Virus record (IMG/VR): IMGVR_UViG_3300024255_001080
Coordinates: 1-24,773 of that record
Direction: 5' to 3' (one strand)
DNA from: a virus
DNA: 24,773 nt
The notes beneath the pieces are model-generated. The model did no database searches. It was not told where the DNA came from and saw only the letters and a program-made list of their open reading frames with translations. Shown one piece after another: positions 15,572 to 21,908 of this stretch. Each line of letters begins with the position of its first letter. Positions within the stretch are counted from its first letter, which is position 1. The position numbers and the translations under genes were made by a program.

Positions 15572-15931
15572 ATGGGAATTAAAGCAGGAAAGATATGGGG
15601 TCAAACAGAATTGATCCATGCAAACGGTGTACTAGAGTTTCACCGTATTGAATACAAAGCAGGATACAAATGCTCAGAACACGAGCATCAATTTAAATGG
15701 AATGGATTCTTTGTAGAGTCGGGCAAGATGCTTGTTCGAGTTTGGCAGGATGATCAAGGACTAGTTGACGAAACTATTCTTGAAGCAGGGGACTTTACAC
15801 AAGTGAAGCCTGGAAAAATTCACCAGTTTGAAGGTTTGGAAGATGGTGTCGCTTTTGAACTATACTGGGCTGAATTCAACCACGACGACATTGTTCGTCG
15901 TACAAGTGGCACTAGAACAGAAGGAAAATAA
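15572..15931 (+). CDS. Single-domain cupin protein 1
   Basis: 119 residues forming one cupin beta-barrel. KAGYKCSEHEHQFKWNGFFVESG matches cupin motif 1 (G(X)5HXH(X)nE-like, with His from EHEH), and GDFTQVKPGKIHQFEG matches motif 2 (GDxxxxPxxxxH). The two His pairs could bind a metal. Ribosome-binding site GGAG at 15560-15563, 8 nt before the ATG. It sits ahead of the transporter and sugar genes, and small cupins in such clusters are often sugar isomerases, epimerases or sugar-binding regulators; the substrate cannot be read. Confidence 0.7.
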   Translation: MGIKAGKIWGQTELIHANGVLEFHRIEYKAGYKCSEHEHQFKWNGFFVESGKMLVRVWQDDQGLVDETILEAGDFTQVKPGKIHQFEGLEDGVAFELYWAEFNHDDIVRRTSGTRTEGK

Positions 15932-15934
15932 ACT

Positions 15935-16543
15935 ATGTTTAAAAACATCGATAAGAAAATGATGCTTAAACTTGCAATTCTGCAGGTAGTAGTAGTCGTT
16001 GTCTCCAACGCCCTAGTTTCTATACCTGTAGAAATTTTTGGTGTTAAACTAACATGGGCAGCATTTACGTTCCCATTAGTTATTCTAGCAACTGACTTAA
16101 CAGTACGTATGTTAGGTAAGAACATTGCTCGAGCAACTATTGCAGCAGCGTATCCATTGGCCATCATTGGCTCAATTGCAGTTGTAATGTTAGAAGGCGC
16201 ACCTCAGAGTGTTGCACTACGTATTGGCTTTGCAAGTGCTACAGCATATGCAGTTGGTACAATGCTAGACGTGTATGTATTCCAATACTTGCGTGAAAAG
16301 TATCGTGCATGGTGGTTAGCGCCAGCTTTGTCTACAGTTATTGCAAATGTAATTGATAGTTACACATTCTTCTTTGTTGCGTTTAACAACTCAGCAGACG
16401 AGTATATGGCAGCAAACTGGATGGAGATTGCAGGATCACAAACTGTACTTAAAATTGCAGTAGGCTTAATTATATTCTTACCAGCTTATGGCGTACTACT
16501 ACGCTACTTAAATGGTAGATTACAAGAGAATGCCGATGGGTAA
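15935..16543 (+). CDS. yhhQ: Queuosine-precursor transporter (YhhQ/VUT family)
   Basis: 202 residues (E. coli YhhQ is 221). An inner-membrane protein with about six hydrophobic segments; YhhQ imports preQ0/preQ1, the 7-deazaguanine precursors used for tRNA queuosine. Family signatures seen are the AFTFPLVILATDLTVRMLG segment (about 43-61), the amphipathic REKYRAWWLAPALSTVIANVIDSYTFFF region with the conserved Asp-Ser before the next membrane span, and the C-terminal YGVLLRYL. It starts 3 nt after the cupin stop. In a phage it may feed tRNA modification or 7-deazaguanine DNA modification, but no dpd or que enzyme is in this window. Confidence 0.8.
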   Translation: MFKNIDKKMMLKLAILQVVVVVVSNALVSIPVEIFGVKLTWAAFTFPLVILATDLTVRMLGKNIARATIAAAYPLAIIGSIAVVMLEGAPQSVALRIGFASATAYAVGTMLDVYVFQYLREKYRAWWLAPALSTVIANVIDSYTFFFVAFNNSADEYMAANWMEIAGSQTVLKIAVGLIIFLPAYGVLLRYLNGRLQENADG

Positions 16544-16793
16544 TTTATTGCCCAATGAAGCAATAGTATATGAGCGTAGCGATGGAGTCGTCTACGCTCA
16601 TTACCGCAACAAGCCTGAGATTGATCGTTGGATTGTAGGAGGCGATCCTGCAGGAGTTGCAAGAGCACAAGGCGATTTAATAAGCTATATTGAATGGCAA
16701 GAACTGTGCGAGCTATCAGAAAACTATCCTACATTGAGAAAGTTGTTAGATACACTTGTAACAACTTACTACACAATCAAGGAACACAAATGA
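16536..16793 (+). CDS. Small phage protein of unknown function
   Basis: 85 residues from ATG 16536, overlapping the transporter gene by 8 nt; in-frame ATGs at 16530 and 16512 are possible starts. Mixed alpha/beta, no transmembrane segment. Distinctive segments are AIVYERSDGVVYAHYRNKP and WIVGGDPAGVARAQGDL, followed by a helical C-terminus ending in a Tyr-rich stretch (TTYYTIKEHK). I do not recognise it as a named family. Co-translated with the flanking genes and ending in an ATGA overlap with the next cupin. Confidence 0.6.
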   Translation: MGNLLPNEAIVYERSDGVVYAHYRNKPEIDRWIVGGDPAGVARAQGDLISYIEWQELCELSENYPTLRKLLDTLVTTYYTIKEHK

Positions 16794-17119
16794 AATATGA
16801 AAATTGGGACATAGGCGGCAACATTGTCAAAGAAGATGATCGTTATATTGTAACAGATAATACTATATTAAAAAATTTAGTTGTAAGTAGTACAATGTTA
16901 TCAGCTAATAAGAGTACAACAGGACACAGACACGCTGGACAAGAAGAAGTTTATATTTTTGTTAGTGGTAGTGGACAAATGGAACTTGATCATAAAATAT
17001 TTGATGTTACAGCAGGTGATACTGTACTAATTGAAGACAATGTATTCCACAAAGTGCATAACACAACAGACGTTGGATTAAAATTTATTTGTGTATTTGA
17101 TGGCGGAAGGAATCACTAA
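16790..17119 (+). CDS. Single-domain cupin protein 2
   Basis: 109 residues. STTGHRHAGQEEVYIFVSGSG is cupin motif 1 with the HxH-(x)n-E metal-binding set (HRH and the following Glu), and DVTAGDTVLIEDNVFHKVHN is motif 2 with its His. The arrangement is typical of Cupin_2 proteins related to mannose-6-phosphate isomerases. Start ATG 16790 has AAGGAA at 16779-16784; a much longer in-frame extension upstream has no support. It ends in TAATG with kdsA, so coupling with Kdo synthesis is likely. The small cupin at 15572 has the same domain but is a different gene. Confidence 0.75.
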   Translation: MKYENWDIGGNIVKEDDRYIVTDNTILKNLVVSSTMLSANKSTTGHRHAGQEEVYIFVSGSGQMELDHKIFDVTAGDTVLIEDNVFHKVHNTTDVGLKFICVFDGGRNH

Positions 17120-17892
17120 TGAGAATTATAGCAGGACCATGTCAACACGAAGGACTAGCACAGTCAGCAGAGATTGCTAAAGAGTGCAAACGTGTATGTG
17201 ACAAATATGGCATTGATTATTACTTTAAAGCAAGTTATGACAAAGCTAATCGTACAAGTATAAACGGAGAACGTGGCGTTGGAATAAATGCAACACTAAA
17301 TGACTTCTTAGCATTGAAAGATACATTAGGTGTAAAAACGCTAACCGATATACATGATCATGTGCAACTTGCACGTATTGAACGAGAATTTAAATATGCA
17401 GTTGATGTCTATCAGATTCCTGCATTTTTGTGTAGACAGACTGACTTAATCAAAGCAGCATGTGCTACAGATAAAATAGTAAATATAAAAAAGGGACAGT
17501 TTCTTGCTCCTTGGGATGTTGAAGGTATTATTAGTAAAACTAAAAACGCCAAGGAAGTATGGATAACTGAAAGGGGCACTAGCTTTGGTTATAATAATCT
17601 CGTTGTTGATTTTACTGGCATTCAGTATATGCTTGAGTCCTATGATGTACCTGTGGTCTTGGACGCCACCCACAGTGTTCAAAAGCCCGGCGGCAATGGC
17701 ACTAGTAGTGGTGGCAATCGTAACTATGTACCAGGCTTATCACGTGCTGCATCTGCTCTTGGAGTTACTAACTTCTTCTTAGAAGTACACAAAGATCCAG
17801 ACAATGCACCTAGTGATGGCCCTAATATGCTTAGATTAGAAAATTTTGAGGAGATTGTACGTGACATCATCGGCTATTCTTATACCGGCTAG
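17119..17892 (+). CDS. kdsA: 3-deoxy-8-phosphooctulonate synthase (Kdo-8-P synthase)
   Basis: 257 residues (E. coli KdsA is 284). It condenses phosphoenolpyruvate with arabinose-5-phosphate to make Kdo-8-phosphate, an early step of Kdo synthesis in the cytoplasm. Matches to the family are AGPC (5-8), FKASYDKANRTS (36-47), QIPAFLCRQTDL (99-110), NIKKGQFLAPW, RGTSFGYNNLVVD, DATHSVQKPGG (182-192) and FFLEVHKDPDNAPSDGP (219-235). Cys8, His185, Glu222 and Asp233 are the ligands of the metal-dependent class (Aquifex type), in which Cys replaces the Asn of E. coli. It is translationally coupled by TAATG to the cupin and overlaps kdsB by 32 nt. No kdsD or kdsC is seen, so those steps must come from the host. 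Confidence 0.88.
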   Translation: MRIIAGPCQHEGLAQSAEIAKECKRVCDKYGIDYYFKASYDKANRTSINGERGVGINATLNDFLALKDTLGVKTLTDIHDHVQLARIEREFKYAVDVYQIPAFLCRQTDLIKAACATDKIVNIKKGQFLAPWDVEGIISKTKNAKEVWITERGTSFGYNNLVVDFTGIQYMLESYDVPVVLDATHSVQKPGGNGTSSGGNRNYVPGLSRAASALGVTNFFLEVHKDPDNAPSDGPNMLRLENFEEIVRDIIGYSYTG

Positions 17893-18544
17893 ATACGGTA
17901 GTACACGCTTTCCAGGCAAGCCTCTTGTGGCGCTTAATAACATTCCTATGATACGCAGAGTGTTTGAGAGTTGTCATAAGACAGGTTATGATGTATACGT
18001 GCTTACAGACGATGTACGTATTGCAGAAAAATTTGAGCCGCATCAAGTTATTATAGATGTAGCAGATTATGATAACGGCACAGAACGATGTGCTGGCGCT
18101 GTAGCAATGCATACACTCGACGACTACGATCAGTTTGTTAACGTGCAAGGAGACATGCCTGATGTAACTCAAGAAATGATTCATAGATGTATCGCTAGCC
18201 TTACTGAATATGAAGTAAGTACAGTATACACTGAGATGACAGAAGAACAGCAAAACGATCCCAACTCAGTTAAGATGGTACGTGCAAAAGATCAAGCATT
18301 GTGGTTTGGCAGAGGCATGACAGGTTATGGCGATTGGCACTTGGGTGTATACGCTTACCGCAAACATGCACTACAGGCTTATCCTAATTTACAAATAGAA
18401 CAAGAAGAACGCATAGAGAAACTTGAACAACTACGCTGGTTAAAAAACGGTTGGCAAATTGGTTGTTTGAGTGTATACTTTAATGGAGTAGAGATTAACA
18501 CACCCGAGGATGTAGAAACATGGCAGCAGAAAAACTTGCAATAA
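17861..18544 (+). CDS. kdsB: CMP-Kdo synthetase (3-deoxy-manno-octulosonate cytidylyltransferase)
   Basis: 227 residues (E. coli KdsB is 248). It activates Kdo with CTP to give CMP-Kdo, the donor for Kdo transferases. The N-terminus ILIPARYGSTRFPGKPL is the family signature with the nucleotide-binding Arg/Ser/Lys set. DDVRIA, DNGTERCAGAVAM (the TG-type ERC loop), NVQGDMP (Mg2+-binding Asp in the NVQGDEP motif, with E changed to M), and the C-terminal EQLRWLKNGWQI and GVEINTPEDVE are all typical. I choose GTG 17861, which has GAGGAGA at 17848-17854 upstream and gives a start directly before the signature; the alternative is TTG 17846. It lies in an operon with kdsA. The Met in place of Glu in the QGD motif is unusual. 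Confidence 0.85.
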   Translation: MTSSAILIPARYGSTRFPGKPLVALNNIPMIRRVFESCHKTGYDVYVLTDDVRIAEKFEPHQVIIDVADYDNGTERCAGAVAMHTLDDYDQFVNVQGDMPDVTQEMIHRCIASLTEYEVSTVYTEMTEEQQNDPNSVKMVRAKDQALWFGRGMTGYGDWHLGVYAYRKHALQAYPNLQIEQEERIEKLEQLRWLKNGWQIGCLSVYFNGVEINTPEDVETWQQKNLQ

Positions 18545-18987
18545 AAGAAATCCTCAGTTGGATTGACAACGGCGAAAGCGAGATTTGGAATCATCTTGAA
18601 GATGATCATAAAAAGCAAATTAGTTTTTGGTTGTTGAATAGATACGTTAGTGGAGTACAAGGCAGTCGCGAGAAACAAGAACTTGCTGTATTTAAAACTA
18701 ACGAATACTACAACAAGCACTTTAACGACATTGGTGTCGGCAAAGACAGCGGACATCAAAAACTAATGTGGCAGTTGTTGTGCATGTGTGGTAACACAGG
18801 CAAGAATGAATTCCATCCTTGGATTGGTTTTAAGAAGCGTGACGGCAGCACTGGAAAAGCAATGCAACTGCTAGAGAAATTAAATCCAAATATGAAAACA
18901 GACGAGGTCGAATTACTTGCTAGAATATCTACAAAAAAAGAACTCAAAGCACTTGCAGAGGAACATGAAATTGCAGTTAAGCTCTAA
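18520..18987 (+). CDS. Possible clamp-loader small subunit (gp62-like)
   Basis: 155 residues, mainly helical. It shows a series of features I recall from gp62, the T4-type clamp-loader subunit (187 residues in T4): a LNRYVSG-like motif near residue 38, a KTNEYYNKHFNDI region, and a later short motif FHPWIGFKKR, with a C-terminal helical tail of repeated Lys/Glu. In T4 it pairs with gp44 to load the gp45 clamp. No gp44 or gp45 lies in this window, which weakens the call. It overlaps kdsB by 25 nt and the next gene by 23 nt. Other readings are possible; this is my best fit, not a confirmed family match. Confidence 0.4.
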   Translation: MAAEKLAIKEILSWIDNGESEIWNHLEDDHKKQISFWLLNRYVSGVQGSREKQELAVFKTNEYYNKHFNDIGVGKDSGHQKLMWQLLCMCGNTGKNEFHPWIGFKKRDGSTGKAMQLLEKLNPNMKTDEVELLARISTKKELKALAEEHEIAVKL

Positions 18988-19660
18988 GCCATACAAATGT
19001 GAATACTGTGGAAGCAGTTATGTAAGAGAGTCAACTCTTATGGCGCATGTGTGTGAAAAGAAACGCAGAGCTTTGCAAAAAGACGAACGCAGAGTGCGCT
19101 TAGGGTTTTATGCATTTAATCAGTTTTATAAACTAAGTGCAGGATTAAAGCGTGATAAAACATATGAAGAGTTTTGCAAAAGTAGTTACTACAATGCGTT
19201 TGTAAAGTTTGGTAGTTTTGTATCCAATGTAAAGCCGTTGTATCCTGAGAAGTATATTAACTATGTTGTAACCAGCGGAGTTAAACTTGATCACTGGTGC
19301 AGAGAAGAAATGTATGAAACATATGCAATTGAACTTATTAAAAAAGAAGGTGTCGAAACTGCACTAGAACGTAGTATTAATACTATGGCAGAGTGGGCAG
19401 ATGAAAACAACAGTGTATGGAACCACTACTTCTTGTATGCATCTCCTAACAGAGCAGTATGGCATATTAAGGATGGAAAGATTAGTCCATGGCTGATGCT
19501 TAATTGCAAAAGCGGAAAAGAAATGCTAGGCAATTTTAACGACGAGCAACTGGGTATGATATATAATATTGTAGATCCCAAGCACTGGGGTGTTAGATTT
19601 AAAAGACAAGTAAAAGATGTACAATTAGTAAAAGACGTCGTAAAGGAGAGTAAACTATGA
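18965..19660 (+). CDS. C2HC zinc-finger phage protein
   Basis: 231 residues. A zinc finger opens the protein: C12, C15, H28, C30 in the segment KCEYCGSSYVRESTLMAHVC, followed by a strongly basic EKKRRALQKDERRVR. The rest is alpha-rich and includes NAFVKFGSFVSNVKPLYPEKY and a region with many aromatics around AVWHIKDGKISPWLML. A DNA- or RNA-binding role is likely from the finger. ATG 18965 places the finger near the N-terminus; a TTG at 18917 upstream in the same frame lacks support. It overlaps the following peptide deformylase gene by 4 nt (ATGA). I do not recognise a named family. Confidence 0.68.
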   Translation: MKLQLSSKPYKCEYCGSSYVRESTLMAHVCEKKRRALQKDERRVRLGFYAFNQFYKLSAGLKRDKTYEEFCKSSYYNAFVKFGSFVSNVKPLYPEKYINYVVTSGVKLDHWCREEMYETYAIELIKKEGVETALERSINTMAEWADENNSVWNHYFLYASPNRAVWHIKDGKISPWLMLNCKSGKEMLGNFNDEQLGMIYNIVDPKHWGVRFKRQVKDVQLVKDVVKESKL

Positions 19661-20154
19661 AATTATTAAAATATCCAGATGACTTTTTAAATAAAAAAGT
19701 CAAAGCAGTTGATTTAGAAAATCCTGGCTTTGATCCTGTAGAACTTAAAAAAGAAATGGTAGATCTTATGCTTGCTAGTAATGGCATAGGACTTAGTGCT
19801 AATCAAGTTGGACTAGACGCACAAGTATTTGTTATGGGTGACAGTGCAGAAAATAGTACAATATGTATTAATCCTACAGTGCTACAATACACAGAAGAAA
19901 CTGTAGACGACATCGAAGGTTGTTTAAGTTTTCCAAATGTGTTTGTTAAGATCAAACGCCCTAAAGAAATACTTGCAGAATGGTATAATGAAAAGTTAGA
20001 AAAACAAACTGTAAAGATTGAAGGCTATAGTGCCAAGTGTTATCTACATGAACTAGATCATTTGCTAGGTATTACATTTAAAGATCGTGCAAGCAAACTA
20101 AAATGGAATATGGCTGAAAAGAAAGCACGTAAAATGGGGAAACAACTTGCCTGA
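19657..20154 (+). CDS. def: Peptide deformylase
   Basis: 165 residues. It removes the formyl group from N-terminal fMet of nascent proteins in the cytoplasm using a bound divalent metal (often Fe2+). All three signatures are present: GIGLSANQ (43-50), EGCLS (87-91, Cys metal ligand) and HELDH (131-135, two His ligands and the catalytic Glu). The residue before HELDH is Leu where bacterial enzymes usually have Gln. Length fits the ~170-residue bacterial enzymes, with a basic C-terminal end. Peptide deformylases are known in marine T4-like cyanophages, where they may help translation of phage or photosystem proteins. It overlaps the next gene by 8 nt. Confidence 0.9.
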   Translation: MKLLKYPDDFLNKKVKAVDLENPGFDPVELKKEMVDLMLASNGIGLSANQVGLDAQVFVMGDSAENSTICINPTVLQYTEETVDDIEGCLSFPNVFVKIKRPKEILAEWYNEKLEKQTVKIEGYSAKCYLHELDHLLGITFKDRASKLKWNMAEKKARKMGKQLA

Positions 20155-20704
20155 TATTGATATAGATTTTGCAGACAGAGATGTAATACTATCACATCTA
20201 AAACATCGTGTGGCAAAATTAAACACAGGTAAAAAACATAACACTGGTGTGTATGCTACAGAAATACCACACAACCCTATAGATAACTTATCTACAATTG
20301 AACACAAAACAGCTGAAGATCGAGGCTATTTTAAACTAGACTTCCTCAATGTTAGCATATACAAAGACGTTAAGGACAACAAGCATTTAACAGAACTAAT
20401 GGAAAGGAGACCATTATGGCAACTACTGGAGCACGAAGAATTCAGCGAAAAGGTATTTCATCTAAACGGACACAGCAGTCTCTTAAAACTATTGAAACCT
20501 TGTTCCGTGGAACAACTGGCAGCGACTTTAGCAATTATTCGTCCAGCCAAGAGACATCTAGCAAACGAAGCGTGGACGACGATAATGAAGGAAGTGTGGA
20601 CAAAGCCGACTGACGGTACATACTACTTTAAGAAAGCACATGCTGTTTCTTATGCAATGGCTGTTGTAGTACATATGAATTTAATATGCGAAGATTTTAC
20701 TTAG
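20147..20704 (+). CDS. Miniature DnaE-like (DNA polymerase III alpha) protein
   Basis: 185 residues with a TTG start. It keeps, in order, the hallmark segments of bacterial C-family polymerases: PDIDIDF (2-8), matching PDFDVDF of the palm with its two catalytic Asp; KHNTGVYATEIPH (30-42), matching KHAGGVVIAP; GYFKLDFLNV (60-69), matching LVKFDFLGL with the third catalytic Asp; VFHLNGHSSLLKLLKP plus LAIIRPAK, matching the FQLES...P...L..FRPGP region; and YFKKAHAVSYAM (160-171), matching YGFNKSHSAAYAL. PHP domain, most of the fingers, the OB and the beta-clamp parts are absent. GGGGA-type ribosome-binding site at 20136-20140 supports TTG 20147; no ATG exists nearby in frame. It looks intact, not a decayed fragment. 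Function unknown. Confidence 0.78.
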   Translation: MPDIDIDFADRDVILSHLKHRVAKLNTGKKHNTGVYATEIPHNPIDNLSTIEHKTAEDRGYFKLDFLNVSIYKDVKDNKHLTELMERRPLWQLLEHEEFSEKVFHLNGHSSLLKLLKPCSVEQLAATLAIIRPAKRHLANEAWTTIMKEVWTKPTDGTYYFKKAHAVSYAMAVVVHMNLICEDFT

Positions 20705-21065
20705 GTTTACGAACTAGTTGAACACTTTTTCGTTTGATCCGTTTGATTGTTAAATTATTTAAATTAACACACGGACCAATAGATACACGAACATCTTTAG
20801 AGTTCATTGTAATAATTGCATATCTATAAGGTTCCATTTCGTTCCTAAGAAATATACTTATTGGTATTAATCTATTAGATTCCCACCACCATACATCGCC
20901 CATTTCTAAAAATGCATGTTGTTCAGCTTCTGTCCTAAGATCTGTATAAACGTACATGCTTGTAACAATGGCATCTTGATTAATTATGATGCCAATATAC
21001 TCATGACCGCCATAAGTTACTACGCTTAAAAATGGAAAATTTTCTTGTATATCTTTTGTTAGCAT
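20697..21065 (-). CDS. Unknown protein on the minus strand
   Basis: 122 residues from ATG 21065; an in-frame TTG at 21092 would add nine residues. It is the only minus-strand gene in the window, overlapping the mini-DnaE gene tail-to-tail by 8 nt and diverging from the gene at 21087. Segments GHEYIGIIINQD, FLEMGDVWWWESNRLIPISIFL and a basic tail IKRIKRKSVQLVRK stand out. The pattern (short beta strands, a WWWESNR motif, basic C-terminus) resembles a conserved small protein I recall from marine T4-like phages, unverified. RNA or DNA binding is possible from the basic tail; no catalytic motif is visible. Confidence 0.68.
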   Translation of the reverse strand: MLTKDIQENFPFLSVVTYGGHEYIGIIINQDAIVTSMYVYTDLRTEAEQHAFLEMGDVWWWESNRLIPISIFLRNEMEPYRYAIITMNSKDVRVSIGPCVNLNNLTIKRIKRKSVQLVRKPK

Positions 21066-21073
21066 CTGATTCC

Positions 21074-21081
21074 GATAAATA
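21074..21081 (+). promoter_or_regulatory. T4-type late promoter (GATAAATA)
   Basis: GATAAATA in the 21-nt divergent gap, ending 5 nt before the ATG at 21087, with the predicted late start site exactly on that A. There is no Shine-Dalgarno sequence. The same arrangement occurs at 478 and 7491. Confidence 0.6.
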
Positions 21082-21086
21082 TTAAT

Positions 21087-21872
21087 ATGCAATTGTTACC
21101 AAGATATTTAGTCGACAATACAACCACTGTCGTTGCAGATGTGGCAGGATTCATTACGGAGTACAGACCAGTGTATAACAAACAACTTCAATTATATAAA
21201 GGCATAGATAATGTCTTAGATTTTAGATTATTAAATGCAGATCAAAAACCAGTATTATTAACATCTTACACTCCCAAGTTTGTTGCGTTTGATGAAAACA
21301 ACCAGATGATATTAGAAAAGGATGCTACAGTAGAAGACGACGGATCAACAACTACAAGAGGCAAATTTAAAGTTACTGTAACAGAAAATGAATTATTGAA
21401 TGTTAAACAGCAATACTTGACGTACAACGTATACTTGCAAGAATCAGATGGTGACAAAGTATTAACTTATAGTCACAGTAACTTTGATAATGATGCTACA
21501 ATTTTTGTTAACGGCAGAACTTTCCCAGGTCCATTAAATTCTTATTCAGTAACATCATTTGAACAAGAAGCTGTTGGTGTTGACAAATGGTATAGTAGCA
21601 CAATTGATGCACAGCCTGGCATCAACGGTAACGAAGCATTACACACCGCAGCAGCGTATACAACCTCGTACATTGGCGATCTTGTTGTACAGGCTACATT
21701 AGACAATCAAGTTACAGAAAGCACACAGTGGGCTGATGTTGCTACTCTAACGTTTGCAGGAACAGAGACTACTCCGCAACCTGTAAATTTTAATGGCGTG
21801 TTTAGTCACATACGTTTCAAAGCAGACGCAAATCCAGCAGATAAAATCACAAAAATATTAGTAAGAAATTAG
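21087..21872 (+). CDS. Probable virion structural protein
   Basis: 261 residues, beta-rich and low in charged catalytic motifs. Segments such as QLQLYKGIDNVLDFRLLNADQKPVLLTSYTPKFVAFD (each part shorter than 20 residues: YKGIDNVLDFRLLNADQKP then VLLTSYTPKFVAFDENN) resemble the N-terminal beta-sandwich of phage baseplate/fibre proteins with a DUF2479/BppU-like repeat. The C-terminal part (QATLDNQVTESTQWADVATL) reads as a second beta domain. It has a late-type promoter right at the ATG, fitting a structural protein, and no ribosome-binding site. The gene has no recognisable enzyme motifs. Exact place in the virion unknown; the structural call rests on sequence feel and promoter class. Confidence 0.55.
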   Translation: MQLLPRYLVDNTTTVVADVAGFITEYRPVYNKQLQLYKGIDNVLDFRLLNADQKPVLLTSYTPKFVAFDENNQMILEKDATVEDDGSTTTRGKFKVTVTENELLNVKQQYLTYNVYLQESDGDKVLTYSHSNFDNDATIFVNGRTFPGPLNSYSVTSFEQEAVGVDKWYSSTIDAQPGINGNEALHTAAAYTTSYIGDLVVQATLDNQVTESTQWADVATLTFAGTETTPQPVNFNGVFSHIRFKADANPADKITKILVRN

Positions 21873-21873
21873 G

Positions 21874-21902
21874 TTGACAAAGTAATATAATTACGTTATA
21901 AT
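21874..21902 (+). promoter_or_regulatory. Consensus sigma70-type promoter, leaderless spacing
   Basis: TTGACA at 21874-21879, 17-nt spacer, TATAAT at 21897-21902: perfect consensus in both elements and in spacing. The ATG follows 6 nt later at 21909, so the expected start site is the A of the ATG. No Shine-Dalgarno sequence lies between. Confidence 0.8.
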
Positions 21903-21908
21903 AAGCGT

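Noticed and set aside
17867-18253. 128-codon minus-strand ORF opposite kdsB
   Set aside because: Cys/His-rich reverse reading of kdsB codons, no start signal.
21103-21112. ACTAAATA-like octamer on the minus strand upstream of the minus-strand gene
   Set aside because: It departs from the late consensus and is about 40 nt from the ATG, unlike the other three; too weak to call.
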